This document shows, in pieces, positions 1 to 10,068 of a stretch of 64,000 nucleotides of DNA. Numbering within the stretch: the stretch's first letter is position 1; every line of letters starts with the position of its first letter. The notes below the pieces were generated by a model. That model was not told where the DNA came from. It saw only the letters and a list, made by a program, of their open reading frames with translations, and did no database searches. Origin of the DNA: Akkermansia sp. (GTDB lineage: Bacteria; Verrucomicrobiota; Verrucomicrobiia; Verrucomicrobiales; Akkermansiaceae). The stretch covers positions 53,348-117,347 of the forward strand of contig NZ_JAJBTT010000038.1 of assembly GCF_020860705.1 (NCBI RefSeq), read 5' to 3'. Both the position numbers and the translations under genes were made by a program.

Positions 1-1190
1 GCCTGACGGCTTCCGCGGAAGACACCCTGATCTATTCCGTCCTGGCGGAATGCGGCGTCAGCAATCTTCCGATGGAACGCTACCTGTTCCGCGACAGGCT
101 GGAACTTCCCGTCATCAGCCAGATCCAGCTGGCGGAAATCCTGCTGGACGCCCACCGCATGGGTGACTTCAAGAAAGTATTGCCCATCATCTCCCAGTTC
201 CTCCAGCAGGACGACTCCCTGCAAACGGCGTGGCTGCGCCTTCCCAACGAAGGGTACTGGTGGCGCTGGTACGGAAGCGACGTAGCCACCCAGGCGGCTT
301 ATCTGAAACTGATGGCCAAGAGCGATCCCGGCAATCCCGTCACGGCGCGCCTGGCTAAATGGCTGCTCAATAACCGCGCCAACGGCACCTACTGGAACTC
401 CACCAAGGACACGGCGGATTGCCTGGAAGCCTTGTCCGCCTACCTCTTCCAAACCAGGGAAGGCATGGAGGACATGGAAGCGGAAATTCTTTACGACGGC
501 GTTCCGGTCAAAACGATCACCAGCACGAAGGAAACGCTGTTCACTTTCGACAATGCATTCCGCATGAGCGGAAAAGACCTGAGGGACGGCAAGCACGTCA
601 TCACCATCCGCAGGAAGAAGGGCAAGGGGAATATCTATGCCAATTCCACGCTCAGCTACTTCTCCCTGGAAGATCCCATCCCCGCCGCCGGGAACGCCGT
701 CACCGTGGAACGTTCCTACTACCGCATCCTGACGGAAACAGTGAAGGATGACTCCGTGAAGGACACCCAGACGGACTCCGGCGAACTCGTCACCCAGGGC
801 AAAGACCTGACGCGGCGCACCCTGCTGAAAAACGGAGACGTCATTGCCAGCGGAGACATCATTGAAGTGGTGATGACCGTGAAAACGAAAAACGACGTGG
901 AATACCTGATGCTCCGGGACCCCAAGCCCGCAGGATGCGAATCACGGGAAACCGCCAGCGGATATGCGTGGATGGGAACCGTCTCCGGCTACAAGGAAAT
1001 AGGAGATGAGGAAATACGCATTTTCCTTTCCTCCCTCCCCATGGGGGAATACCAGATCAGCCACCGCCTGCGAGCGGAACGTCCGGGGCGTTTCAGCGCC
1101 CTGCCGGCCATCATTGAAGCCATGTACGCTCCGGAACTCCGCGGCAACAGCCGGGAACACAAGGTAGGCATTTCCATGCCCGCGGAATAG
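1..1190 (+). CDS. Alpha-2-macroglobulin family protein, C-terminal part (partial)
   Basis: The frame is open from the first bases, so the gene begins outside the window; the first internal ATG is at 72. About the last 395 residues are present. The helical first part (repeated LA.. and W.. segments, KWLLNNRANGTYWNSTKDTADCLEAL region) fits the end of the thioester/complement-like domain. The rest fits the beta-rich macroglobulin C-terminus (LRDPKPAGCESRE, FSALPAIIEAMYAPELRG). Bacterial members are periplasmic or membrane-anchored protease traps, often paired with a penicillin-binding protein; the partner would lie outside this window. The thioester motif is not within the visible part. The family call rests on the recognisable C-terminal pattern. 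Confidence 0.8.
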   Translation, partial: LTASAEDTLIYSVLAECGVSNLPMERYLFRDRLELPVISQIQLAEILLDAHRMGDFKKVLPIISQFLQQDDSLQTAWLRLPNEGYWWRWYGSDVATQAAYLKLMAKSDPGNPVTARLAKWLLNNRANGTYWNSTKDTADCLEALSAYLFQTREGMEDMEAEILYDGVPVKTITSTKETLFTFDNAFRMSGKDLRDGKHVITIRRKKGKGNIYANSTLSYFSLEDPIPAAGNAVTVERSYYRILTETVKDDSVKDTQTDSGELVTQGKDLTRRTLLKNGDVIASGDIIEVVMTVKTKNDVEYLMLRDPKPAGCESRETASGYAWMGTVSGYKEIGDEEIRIFLSSLPMGEYQISHRLRAERPGRFSALPAIIEAMYAPELRGNSREHKVGISMPAE

Positions 1191-1282
1191 AACCGGTTTC
1201 ATCCCCGGAGTTCCCGGTAAAAGGCATCAAAAGAACTGCAAGCGCCGCCGGAAGACACGTTTATCAACACAACACCGAAGAA

Positions 1283-1331
1283 GGAAAAACCGGCTGAGGC
1301 AGCGTTAAAAACCCAGAAAGCCGGTTTTTCC
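1283..1331. terminator. Possible bidirectional terminator
   Basis: GGAAAAACCGGCT (1283-1295) pairs with AGCCGGTTTTTCC (1319-1331) around a 23-nt loop, ending in a T run. It lies about 90 bases after the macroglobulin stop codon. The large loop makes it a weaker candidate than a classical hairpin. Confidence 0.45.
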
Positions 1332-1475
1332 GTATCGCGCCAGTCCATCAGTTTCTTTCCCTGCATGGCTCTACTCTCCGGGGGGGGAGGAGGAGGGGGT
1401 AGCCCGCGCTAAAAACTCTTGCAATCCGTCCGCGGAAGCGGAGAATGCGTTGCCCGCCGCGCAGCGGGTCATACC

Positions 1476-2393
1476 ATGGAATCGGGAACCCTGAAGGGAC
1501 ATCTAGCAATGGGGACGGCGGCCGTCATCTGGGGCCTCATGTCCCCGGTCAGCAAACTGGTCATGCAGCCGGGGGAAGTCAGTTCCGCCTCCCTGGCGAC
1601 CTTCCGCCTGCTGGGCGCAGCCGTTCTGTTCTGGCTGGCCTCCGCCTTCATTCCTGGGGAAACCGTTGAACGGAAGGACCGGCTGACTTTGTTTTACGCC
1701 TCCCTGTTCGGAATCATTTTCAACCAGATGGCGTTCACCGTGGGCGTAGGATTCACATCCCCGGCGGATGCGGCCATCATCACCACCATCACGCCGGTAT
1801 TGACCATGATTCTGGCGGCCTTCGTCCTCCGGGAAATGATCACGGGGAAAAAAATCCTGGGGGTCTGCGCCAGCGCCATCGGAGCCATTTTGCTGGTTTC
1901 CGGCAGCGGAGCGCGTGCGGCAGCCCTGCCGGGAGACGACAACCTGCTGGGGGACATCCTTTGCCTGGCCTCCCAGTGCAGCGTGGCCGTCTACTTCGTC
2001 TTCTTTAAAAACCTGATCGGCAGGTATTCGCCCGTCACCCTGATGAAATGGATGTTCACGTATGCAGCAGCCGTCTGCCTGCCCTTCACGTTCAGGGAAG
2101 TGACCGCCATCCATTATGCCGCGCTGCCCGTCCAGACGTGGCTGGGCATTGCCTACGTGGTCGCGCTGGCTACCTTTGTCAGCTACATCTGCCTGTCCTT
2201 CGCCCAGCAGCGGCTGAAACCCACCGCCGTCAGCATGTACAACTACTGCCAGCCGGTGATCGCCTCATCCGTAGCGGTGCTGTGGGGCATGGACCATTTT
2301 GGCTGGATGAAAACCCTCTCCGTCCTGCTGGTCTTTACAGGCGTTCTTCTGGTCACCGGAACCGGAAAAAAGGCCGCTGTCCAGGAACCGTAA
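1476..2393 (+). CDS. EamA/DMT-family permease
   Basis: A 305-residue integral membrane protein with about ten hydrophobic segments arranged as two similar halves, as in the drug/metabolite transporter superfamily. Typical EamA features are the first helix with AVIWGLMSPVSKL, the FTSPADAAIITTITPVLTMILA segment closing the first half, and YNYCQPVIASSVAVLWG in the second. The substrate cannot be told. I chose ATG 1476 (MESGTLKGH) because the longer reading from 1419 adds a polar stretch before the first helix. A G8 tract (1380-1387) lies about 90 bases upstream of the start. No operon partner is evident: the preceding gene ends in a terminator and the next gene is about 600 bases away. Confidence 0.85.
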   Translation: MESGTLKGHLAMGTAAVIWGLMSPVSKLVMQPGEVSSASLATFRLLGAAVLFWLASAFIPGETVERKDRLTLFYASLFGIIFNQMAFTVGVGFTSPADAAIITTITPVLTMILAAFVLREMITGKKILGVCASAIGAILLVSGSGARAAALPGDDNLLGDILCLASQCSVAVYFVFFKNLIGRYSPVTLMKWMFTYAAAVCLPFTFREVTAIHYAALPVQTWLGIAYVVALATFVSYICLSFAQQRLKPTAVSMYNYCQPVIASSVAVLWGMDHFGWMKTLSVLLVFTGVLLVTGTGKKAAVQEP

Positions 2394-2986
2394 GCTATCG
2401 GAAACACAGGGAATCGTCTTTCCTCAACTGTCAACTAGCCGTCAGGAATGAATACCACGGTCCTGAGATACGGGATTCAGGCCATCCGCCTGTCCATGCC
2501 CTGCTGGAAAACGGACGCCAGGACTCCACATTCCACGGGGAATGAGGCGGGATGCCTTCGGGCAGCGGCTGCACCTGATACGGATGGACCGCATGGACAA
2601 ATATTTCATGGACAGAATTTCCCGGAGTATAGGCCCTTATTCTTGTGCTTCCTGCTGGACGCGTTGCCGGGAATAAGGGCCTCCCGGCCCTTATAGACTC
2701 CGGACGGCACACAGAAAAACAACCATTCCCCTCCTCGAGGTCGGCAAAGTACCCATCCCAGAAACGGCAACTCCCCTTCCCTGGTAAAATCCGCAAATAC
2801 AAAAAGTATCCCATCCTTCCCTTCCTCTCTTAAATCTACAACGCCACTAAAGCCTCTGACACTCCGTAATCTCCCATACTCCTCCCGGCGTTCATGAAAA
2901 AATGTATGGGAAAATACGCCCCGGCAAGGTAGAATACGGTCGTAGTTTCCGTTTTTCCCCTTTCCGGGGAGTCCTGCTTCCCTGCC
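2394..2986. other. Intergenic region with hairpin-forming repeats
   Basis: I find no convincing gene in these 593 bases; the short open frames have no family resemblance. The stretch contains a set of self-complementary segments at 2632-2694, described separately, one of which recurs near 63.7 kb. Confidence 0.5.
2666..2697. repeat. Dispersed 32-bp hairpin repeat, copy 1
   Basis: ATAAGGGCC and GGCCCTTAT form a 9-bp stem around TCCC. The same 32-bp element recurs at 63663-63694 with two changes that fall on paired positions (A-T replaced by G-C), so the stem is preserved. Upstream GGCCCTTATTC (2632-2642) can pair with the left arm (2671-2681) instead, giving two mutually exclusive hairpins. 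Confidence 0.6.
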
Positions 2987-5860
2987 ATGAATCGACTCTT
3001 TCTATCCTGGGACAAACCGGCCTGCCGGGCCGTAGCGGAACGCCTGCTTTCTTTGGAAAATGATTTCCACCGGCATCTGGTGCTGGTCCCTACGCGGGAA
3101 TCCGGCAGGCAGCTGAGGGAATACCTCGCCTCCATTTCCAGCGCCCAGGCCATTTTTGCCCCGCAGGTGATTCCGGCAGACCAGTTCCCCCGGATGGAAG
3201 AAAAGGAGGAAACGGCGTCCATTCTGGAAGAACTGGCCGGCTGGCTCCAGGCGCTGGGAACCTCTCCCCACCGCCTTTATCCGCGCCTGTTTCCCCGGAA
3301 TATGCCGGAGGACTTTTCCAGCATGCTGGAGATGGCAGGCAGCCTGCAAGGCCTGAAGCACGCCATGACGAACCAGGGCATCTCCTGCGGCATGGTTCAG
3401 GATTCCTGTGCAGGCCGCGACGAACGCTGGACGGATGTGGACAGACTGGCGGAACACTGCACGGAGCAGCTGAATGGCTGGCGGCTTGAAGACAGGACGG
3501 CCATGGAGGCGGTAGCTTCCCCGCACCTGCTGGCTTCCCTGAAGGAAACAAAAGGACACGTCATCCTGGCATGCGTGCCGGACGTTCCCCGCCCCCTGCG
3601 CCAGGCGCTTCAACACGCGGAATGCTGCGGCGTCCCCGTCCAGATATGGATACACGCGCCGGAAGAAGAAGCCGACTCCTTTGATGCCTGGGGATGCCCC
3701 ATTCCGGAATTCTGGTGCCACTGCCCCATACCCATCCGGGACACCCAGATCAGGATCACGGCCAATCCCGCCCGTCTGGCCGGGGAAACCTGCCGCACGA
3801 TCGCCCGAACGGCGGAAGAAGGAATTCCGGACGTAGCGCTGGGCGTTTGCGACCCGGACATGAACGTGGCCCTGGACGCAAGCCTCCGGGAATACGGCTG
3901 GGGACTTCATAATCCGGAAGGAAAGCCTTTTGCCGGGACCGGAGTCATGGACCTGTTCCGCCACCTTCGGCAGGCGCTGGAAGAAAAGGGAGCGGCACGC
4001 CCCGTCTTTAGCCTTGCGCGTTCTTCTCTCCTCTGCTCCTCCCTGGGAATAGACAACCAGCAATATTGCTGCGCCGCGCTGGATAAAATCCAGCAAAAGT
4101 TCCTTCCGGAATCGGAAGAATACCTGCTTTCCAGGTTGAAGGAATTCCATCCCGGCGCCCTCCCTTCCATCCATGCCATTCTGGCATGGCGGAACCGGAT
4201 GGCGGAACCCGGCATGCTGGGAGAACGGCTGATGGAATGGTTCCCGGCCCTGGCGGAGGCTTACGGTCCGGACACGGAAGCCATGGAAATGCTCCATTCC
4301 TGCCTTTCCGGACTCGTACGCCTGCAGCAGCGCTCCACCGCCTTCTCCAAGTCGGCTACGGCTCTCCAGCTCCTGATGAAATGCCTTCAGCCGCTGCGCG
4401 TCAAAAACAGGAGGAAGGCCCATGCGGTGCTGGATTCCCTGGGATGGATGGAAGTCCACTTCCGCCCGGAAAGACACCTCATCCTGACAGGACTAAATGA
4501 GGGAACCGTGCCGGAAGGCGGCGTTTCCGACCAGTTCATGCCGGAGGAACTGAGGGAAGCCCTGGGCATCGATTCCTTCAACCGGAAAAAAGCACGGGAC
4601 AGCTTTCTGCTGACCGCCCTGCTCCACTCCCGGAAACGGGAGGGCAGCCTGACCATCATCCTCTCCCGGACCAGCAGCAAAAACGACCCGCTGACGCCTT
4701 CCTCCCTGCTCATGCGCTGTCCGGATGAAGAACTACCGCACCGCGTGGAACAGCTTTTCCGGGAAATCAGCGACCCGCCGGCTCCTCTTCCCTACAGGCG
4801 CGGACGCTGGTACCTTCAGCCCGAGGAAGGCTGGAAGGCCGCCACGGACATCGGCACGATGGCGCCTGGCTATAAAAACCCATGGAAGGAGAAGGGGCTG
4901 CCTTTTTCCCCCTCCGTCCTCAAAAGATTTCTTGCCTGCCCCATGCGCTTCTGGATGAGGGAAGCCCTGCACATGAATGAGGAAGAATTCCTTCCGGACA
5001 AGGAGGACATGGCCGTCAACGAATTGGGAACCATGCTGCACGACGTGCTGGAATGCTTCTGCCGGGAACACGCCGTCCTGAAAGACGGCATGGAGGCCGC
5101 CGCCCTTCAGGATACGATCACGGAAGTACTGGAAGAAACTTTCCGGAAGCAATACGGTTCCACTCCCCTCATGCCGTTGCAGCTGCAAAAACGCTCCATG
5201 GAGCAGAGGCTTTCCGTTTACGCCGTCCAGCATTTGCAAGACCTTCAGGACGGGTGGTCCTGCATCGCCTTTGAACATCAGGTGGAAGGCTGGTCACTGG
5301 ACGGATTCCCCATGAAATTCCGCATTGACCGCATTGACCGCCATGAGGACGGGCGCATGCGGGTCATTGACTATAAAACCGGAGCAGCGGCCTCATGTGA
5401 GAAAAAGCATCTGGAAACGATCGGGCGTCCGGACGCCTTGTCCCTGCTTTCCCCCGGCCTGCGCCCCTATACCAGGCGCCAGAAAAACGGCAAGCTGGCG
5501 CATGCGCGCTGGAAGGACCTGCAACTGCCCGTCTACGTGCTGTGGGCCATGGAAACCTATGGAGGCCACCCTGCAGCAGCCTATTACTCCCTCCCAGCCA
5601 ACCCGCTGGACATCGGCATCTCCTGTTGGGACACGCTTCATGATCCCCTGCCCGGCTATGAGGAATGCGCGCTGGACAGCGCACGCTCCTGGACGGTGGA
5701 ACTGATGAAGCTCCTTCATGAAGGCCGCGGCCTTATCACCGCGGAGGAACTGGGGTGGAACCCACCCTCCTATGACGTATTCAAGGACCTCATGGCCTCC
5801 CGCCGGGAAAGCCTGCAGGACCTGCTGGGCCTCCATGTTACCCCCCATCTGCCTTTCTGA
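2987..5860 (+). CDS. AddB-like subunit, PD-(D/E)XK exonuclease of a helicase-nuclease
   Basis: A 957-residue protein expected to act with the next gene product in processing DNA double-strand ends for recombination. The C-terminal third carries the RecB-family nuclease: FSPSVLKRFLACPMRFW opening motif, NELGTMLHDVLE, the FRIDRIDR segment and the catalytic VIDYKTG (Asp about 795, Lys about 797). The N-terminal part resembles a degenerate helicase (VLVPTRESGRQLREYL) without a Walker A motif, as in AddB. I see no four-cysteine Fe-S cluster pattern around the nuclease. Its stop codon lies one base before the next start, so the two genes form an operon. Start ATG 2987 gives a sensible N-terminus (MNRLFLSWDKPACRAV). 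Confidence 0.8.
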   Translation: MNRLFLSWDKPACRAVAERLLSLENDFHRHLVLVPTRESGRQLREYLASISSAQAIFAPQVIPADQFPRMEEKEETASILEELAGWLQALGTSPHRLYPRLFPRNMPEDFSSMLEMAGSLQGLKHAMTNQGISCGMVQDSCAGRDERWTDVDRLAEHCTEQLNGWRLEDRTAMEAVASPHLLASLKETKGHVILACVPDVPRPLRQALQHAECCGVPVQIWIHAPEEEADSFDAWGCPIPEFWCHCPIPIRDTQIRITANPARLAGETCRTIARTAEEGIPDVALGVCDPDMNVALDASLREYGWGLHNPEGKPFAGTGVMDLFRHLRQALEEKGAARPVFSLARSSLLCSSLGIDNQQYCCAALDKIQQKFLPESEEYLLSRLKEFHPGALPSIHAILAWRNRMAEPGMLGERLMEWFPALAEAYGPDTEAMEMLHSCLSGLVRLQQRSTAFSKSATALQLLMKCLQPLRVKNRRKAHAVLDSLGWMEVHFRPERHLILTGLNEGTVPEGGVSDQFMPEELREALGIDSFNRKKARDSFLLTALLHSRKREGSLTIILSRTSSKNDPLTPSSLLMRCPDEELPHRVEQLFREISDPPAPLPYRRGRWYLQPEEGWKAATDIGTMAPGYKNPWKEKGLPFSPSVLKRFLACPMRFWMREALHMNEEEFLPDKEDMAVNELGTMLHDVLECFCREHAVLKDGMEAAALQDTITEVLEETFRKQYGSTPLMPLQLQKRSMEQRLSVYAVQHLQDLQDGWSCIAFEHQVEGWSLDGFPMKFRIDRIDRHEDGRMRVIDYKTGAAASCEKKHLETIGRPDALSLLSPGLRPYTRRQKNGKLAHARWKDLQLPVYVLWAMETYGGHPAAAYYSLPANPLDIGISCWDTLHDPLPGYEECALDSARSWTVELMKLLHEGRGLITAEELGWNPPSYDVFKDLMASRRESLQDLLGLHVTPHLPF

Positions 5861-5861
5861 A

Positions 5862-8800
5862 ATGTCCCGCCTGACCAACATGCTGATCTCCGCATCCGCC
5901 GGAACGGGAAAAACCTACCAGCTTTCCCTGCGCTTCCTGGGGCTGCTGGCCCTGAACCACGGCAACCATCCTGAGCGGCTCATCGCCATCACGTTCACCC
6001 GGAAAGCGGCCGGGGAGTTCAAGGACCGCATCCTGACGGACCTGGCGGCGGGGGCCACGGATGAGGCGGGAGCGGACCGGCTGAAAGAACAGCTCTGGAC
6101 GGTTATCCGGGGAACTCCGGAGGAACCCGGCATCTGGCCCGGAGCGACGGAGGCATGGAAAGAGGAGAACCTGCACCGGGAACGTTTTCGCCAGCTGCTC
6201 CGCATTCTGGTGCAGAATCTGGCGCGCCTCAACCTCTGCACCATTGACAGCCTGTTTGCCCGGATCGCCTCCACCAGTACCTTTGAACTGGGCGTCAGCG
6301 GCTTCAGCATGATTGATACCACGGCGGAAAAACTGGCGCGCCGTGAAGCCCTGCTCTCCTTGTACCGGGAATGCTCCACAGACAAAGAACGGAGGCGGAG
6401 TTTTGAAGACGCTTTCCTCTCCGGAGCGGATTCCGACGCAGAAGCCGCAGAGGCGGAGGATTCCATGATGCGGCGGCTCAACACTTACCACGAACTTTTT
6501 CTGGATCAGCCGGACGCCGGAACATGGGGAAACCCCGTTACGCTGGGCTTTACGCCGGAAGACCTTTCCCCACCCATTCCTCTGGAACAGTTTGACGCCG
6601 TGCTGCGCACGCTGGCGTACCGGGCGCAGGAAGCCCCCGCGCCGGAAGGAAAAAACGGTGCTAAGAATAAGGAATTGTTCCTGCGTTTCCTGAACGGTTT
6701 TTCCCGGTACGCCCGGCTGGGCCGCGTGCGCTTCCGCACGGACGGAGGCTTCCCGTGGAACATTACCGTGGAAGAGGCGCGGGAAAAATTCCAGGATTTC
6801 TGGTCCCCTGCCCTGGATGAACTCATCCAGAGCTGGCTGAGGATGGAGGTATTGCAGGCGCTGCACCGCACCCGAGCCACGCACGGGCTGATAAGCCTTT
6901 TTGAAAGCAACTATTCCTCCCTGGTCCGCAGCAAGGGCAGATTCCTGTTCCACGACGTCACGCGCATGCTGGGGAACGGTGCCATTACGCCGGAACTCAA
7001 GCGGGACCTGCAATACCGCATGTACTGCCGCTATGACCACTGGATGCTGGATGAATTCCAGGATACGTCCCAGTCCCAGTGGCACGTCATCAAGCCTTTT
7101 CTGGATGACCTGACGGAATCCAAGGCCGGGAACGAAGGCAGCATCTTCGTCGTGGGGGACATCAAGCAGAGCGTGTACCAGTGGCGCGGCGGAGACCCGG
7201 AACTTTTCCGCTCCGTTTCCTCCCAGCTTCAGCTGGAAGAGCGTGGCATGTCCACCTCCTACCGTTCCGTCCAGCCCGTGCTGGATTTGGTGAATGACAT
7301 TTGCGACTATGCCCGTACAGCGCCGGACTGCGAACCTACCGCCCTGGAACAATGGGGGGAATACCCGGAGCACCGGTGCGCTCCCCATCTGGAAAACCGG
7401 GCCGGCGTTTCCCAAATCTGGCAGACGCCCAAGGCGGAAGACTTCACGGCCAATGACCTGGTGTGCCAGACGGCGGCCGACATTCTGGAACGCACGGGAG
7501 CCCTGCGGCGCGGCCTGGAAACCGCCATTCTGGTCAGCACGAAAAACCAGGCCCTTGCCATCAAGACCTGGCTGGCGGATCACGGCATTCCCGCGGAAGT
7601 GTGTGACGACGTTCCGGTAGGCGTGGATTCCCCCCTGGGGAAAAACCTGCTGTACTTTTTCCGCTGGCTACTCATGCCGGGAGATCCTTTCACCGCCGGG
7701 CTCCTCACCCACTCCCCCCTTCAGCCCCTCATCACGCCGGAACGTCCGGAAGGCATGGATTGGAAAGGCTGGCGCCTTCTGCTGGAACGGGACGGCTATG
7801 CCGCCGTCATGGAGGAACTGGAACGGCGGCTGGCCCGGAGAGGAACGGAACTGACGGAATTCCACCGGGACCGCCTGGCCGTCTGGCAGAATGAGGCGGA
7901 ACAAGTGGATGAAAAAGGCGTGTCCCTGGATGAATGGATTAAGCACATGGAAGACCTGACCCGCCGGGAAGACCCCGCCGGCGGCATCGTCCGCATCATG
8001 ACCATTCATAAATCCAAGGGACTCGGGTTTGACATCGTCATTCTGCCCCAGATCGGCAGGGATGCTCCTTTTGCGGATGGAAGGCACCTGACCCACTTTG
8101 TCAAAAAGAACCGGGAAGGAGAAATAGAAGGCATCGTACTAGCCCCTTCCAAGCACGTCTACACGAACGTTCCGCAACTCCGGGAACTTTACACGGAATG
8201 GCGCGCCCGGCAGCAGTTTGACGGATTCTGCAAGCTGTACGTGGCGCTCACCCGTGCCAAGCGCGCCACCTACGTCATCCTGCCCTACCGGGAGGACAAG
8301 GGAGAAATAACTGCGGATTCCATGTGGAAAATCATCCGTTCCGCAGCCCAATCCAGCGGAAAAGGTACGGAAGACACGCTTCCGGAATCCGGAGCGGAAT
8401 GCCTGTATTCCTGCGGCCAGGCCGGATGGTACGGAGAATTTCCCGAATCCGTACGGGAACGGACGGAGGAAGACATGCCGGAATGGCCCCTACGGCAACC
8501 GGTGATCAGGGAACGGCTCTCCCCCTCCGGACTGGCGGCAACGGGAGAAGCGGGCCATGAAGGAGAGCACGCGGCTGACGCGGAATCCGTTGCGTTCGGA
8601 TCAGCCGTGCACGCCGTCTTTGAACGGATCACCCGCTGGAATGAAGCGCACAAGCCGGAATGGGCCCTTCATCCTGCCACGGAGGCGGAACGCACCGTGG
8701 CCGCCTGCATGGAAGAGCCCTCCATCCGGGAGCTCTTCACTCCCCCTGAAAAGGCATGCGTCATGAAGGAACAGCGCATTGAAGCCATTGACGGGAACAA

Positions 8801-9023
8801 CTGGATTTCCGGCGTGATTGACAGGCTGGTCATCCATGACGGAAGCGTCTGCATCGTGGACTTCAAGACGGATCACGCGGATTCTCCGGAACAATTGCGG
8901 GAACGCCATTCAAATCAGTTGAACGCCTACGCCCGCATCGTGTCCAGAATCACCGGAATACCGCAGGAGCGCATTACAAGCATCATCGTTTCCACCCATT
9001 TGAAAGAAACTATCACCGTCTAA
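5862..9023 (+). CDS. AddA/RecB-like UvrD-family helicase-nuclease
   Basis: A 1053-residue superfamily 1 DNA helicase with a C-terminal nuclease. Walker A is at residues 11-18 (ASAGTGKT). Further helicase motifs visible are AITFTRKAAGEF (Ia), DEFQDTSQSQW (II), VGDIKQSVYQWRGGD (III), IMTIHKSKGLGFD (V) and YVALTRAKRATYVI (VI). The nuclease motif is CIVDFKTD (Asp about 1000, Lys about 1002) followed by QLNAYARIV. Start ATG 5862 directly follows the addB-like stop; the open frame extends upstream inside that gene but only as an overlap. With the preceding gene it should form the heterodimeric RecBCD-equivalent of this bacterium. The downstream hairpin at 9204 serves the opposite strand. Confidence 0.9.
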   Translation: MSRLTNMLISASAGTGKTYQLSLRFLGLLALNHGNHPERLIAITFTRKAAGEFKDRILTDLAAGATDEAGADRLKEQLWTVIRGTPEEPGIWPGATEAWKEENLHRERFRQLLRILVQNLARLNLCTIDSLFARIASTSTFELGVSGFSMIDTTAEKLARREALLSLYRECSTDKERRRSFEDAFLSGADSDAEAAEAEDSMMRRLNTYHELFLDQPDAGTWGNPVTLGFTPEDLSPPIPLEQFDAVLRTLAYRAQEAPAPEGKNGAKNKELFLRFLNGFSRYARLGRVRFRTDGGFPWNITVEEAREKFQDFWSPALDELIQSWLRMEVLQALHRTRATHGLISLFESNYSSLVRSKGRFLFHDVTRMLGNGAITPELKRDLQYRMYCRYDHWMLDEFQDTSQSQWHVIKPFLDDLTESKAGNEGSIFVVGDIKQSVYQWRGGDPELFRSVSSQLQLEERGMSTSYRSVQPVLDLVNDICDYARTAPDCEPTALEQWGEYPEHRCAPHLENRAGVSQIWQTPKAEDFTANDLVCQTAADILERTGALRRGLETAILVSTKNQALAIKTWLADHGIPAEVCDDVPVGVDSPLGKNLLYFFRWLLMPGDPFTAGLLTHSPLQPLITPERPEGMDWKGWRLLLERDGYAAVMEELERRLARRGTELTEFHRDRLAVWQNEAEQVDEKGVSLDEWIKHMEDLTRREDPAGGIVRIMTIHKSKGLGFDIVILPQIGRDAPFADGRHLTHFVKKNREGEIEGIVLAPSKHVYTNVPQLRELYTEWRARQQFDGFCKLYVALTRAKRATYVILPYREDKGEITADSMWKIIRSAAQSSGKGTEDTLPESGAECLYSCGQAGWYGEFPESVRERTEEDMPEWPLRQPVIRERLSPSGLAATGEAGHEGEHAADAESVAFGSAVHAVFERITRWNEAHKPEWALHPATEAERTVAACMEEPSIRELFTPPEKACVMKEQRIEAIDGNNWISGVIDRLVIHDGSVCIVDFKTDHADSPEQLRERHSNQLNAYARIVSRITGIPQERITSIIVSTHLKETITV

Positions 9024-9203
9024 AAACCTGCTTCATGAAGGCCTGGGCCGTGCCGTTCCCCACACTGCTTTCCCAACCCCTCCGTCAGCATGATCATCAA
9101 GGCCAGCGCATTCCTGAATTGAAACGTTCCTGCAGAAGACGGCAAGCCGGAAACGAATCATTCTTTTCCAACCCCTCGGAATAGAGGAAACGGCTGAAAA
9201 AAA

Positions 9204-9229
9204 GCTGCCTCACACGAATGCGAGGCAGC
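9204..9229 (-). terminator. Rho-independent terminator of the PEP-CTERM gene
   Basis: GCTGCCTC and GAGGCAGC form an 8-bp stem with a 10-nt loop, followed on the minus strand by a run of seven T. It lies about 30 bases after the stop of the minus-strand gene at 9260. Confidence 0.85.
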
Positions 9230-9259
9230 CTGGAATAAAAACAGTTGAAATTTCCCGGA

Positions 9260-10051
9260 TCAGGCCCTGCGCCGGCGCAGGCACAGAGAGGCCAGGCCAA
9301 GCAGGCTCAGCGTAGCCGTGGCAGGTTCCGGAACCTGCGTCAGGGAAAGGTAATTGAGGGCTGTACGGCCAAAACTGCTGGAACCATCCCCTTGAAGCGT
9401 GAGCGTGAGTGTGCCGTCTTCCCCTACCGTGATGTGTTCCACCGTGGAATAAAGTCCTTTGTTGGCGGAAGAGTTAGAGCTGTTTCCAGCATTTCCGGGA
9501 GTCAGGACTCCGGAACTGTCTCCCGTCGTCATGGAAAGCTGATTCCACTCTCCGGAGGCGTCCGTTCCAAAATTTGACCATGTCGCATTGGAAGCGTCGG
9601 CGCCTCCGATCGTCCAAGTCTGGCTGGCAAAAACATCCTTGCCCGTGAAGCCGCCAAAAATGGCCAGAGAGTATTCCCCGGCGGCAAGACCGGTGAATGT
9701 CACCGTAAAGGAACCGGAACCATTCGTCGTTTGTGTTAAAAGCCCATCCCGGAAGCTGTCTCCCAGGGAAAAAGGCAGGCTGCCGCCAAAAGCGTTCTTC
9801 CAGCCGTTTTCTTCCCCGGTCGTCTTGGTCGTGGTATGACCGTCATCCCCCACAGGGTATCCGGCAGTGCTCCATCCCAGAGTGACGCTGCCCGGCATCG
9901 TGCCCAGAGCATCGGTGGAATGATCGTAATTCATATTGAGAGCTCCGGATGTCGTGGCGTCATCACGCCCGAAATCAATTTGCACAGTCGCCGCCTGCAC
10001 TGCCAGCAGGGAACTTGAGATCAGAGCTAATGAAAAAAGAGTTTTCTTCAT
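9260..10051 (-). CDS. PEP-CTERM sorting-domain protein
   Basis: A 263-residue exported protein. It starts with a Sec signal peptide (MKKTLFSLALISSSLLAVQA) and ends with the PEP-CTERM signature: VPEPATATLSLLGLASLCL plus basic tail RRRR. The middle is rich in Gly, Ser and Thr with beta-strand character, a common form in verrucomicrobial PEP-CTERM proteins. The signal is expected to be recognised by an exosortase, which is not in this window. Function unknown. It has its own terminator (9204) and an AT-rich upstream region with inverted repeats, so it appears monocistronic. Confidence 0.9.
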   Translation of the reverse strand: MKKTLFSLALISSSLLAVQAATVQIDFGRDDATTSGALNMNYDHSTDALGTMPGSVTLGWSTAGYPVGDDGHTTTKTTGEENGWKNAFGGSLPFSLGDSFRDGLLTQTTNGSGSFTVTFTGLAAGEYSLAIFGGFTGKDVFASQTWTIGGADASNATWSNFGTDASGEWNQLSMTTGDSSGVLTPGNAGNSSNSSANKGLYSTVEHITVGEDGTLTLTLQGDGSSSFGRTALNYLSLTQVPEPATATLSLLGLASLCLRRRRA

Positions 10052-10068
10052 GGCAAGACACAGTAAAC

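Noticed and set aside
2431..2814. Open frames in the 2.4-2.9 kb gap as genes
   Set aside because: Short overlapping frames across a hairpin region on both strands, none with a plausible start signal or motif.
5838..7583. Minus-strand open frame opposite addA
   Set aside because: Antisense shadow with no domain content.
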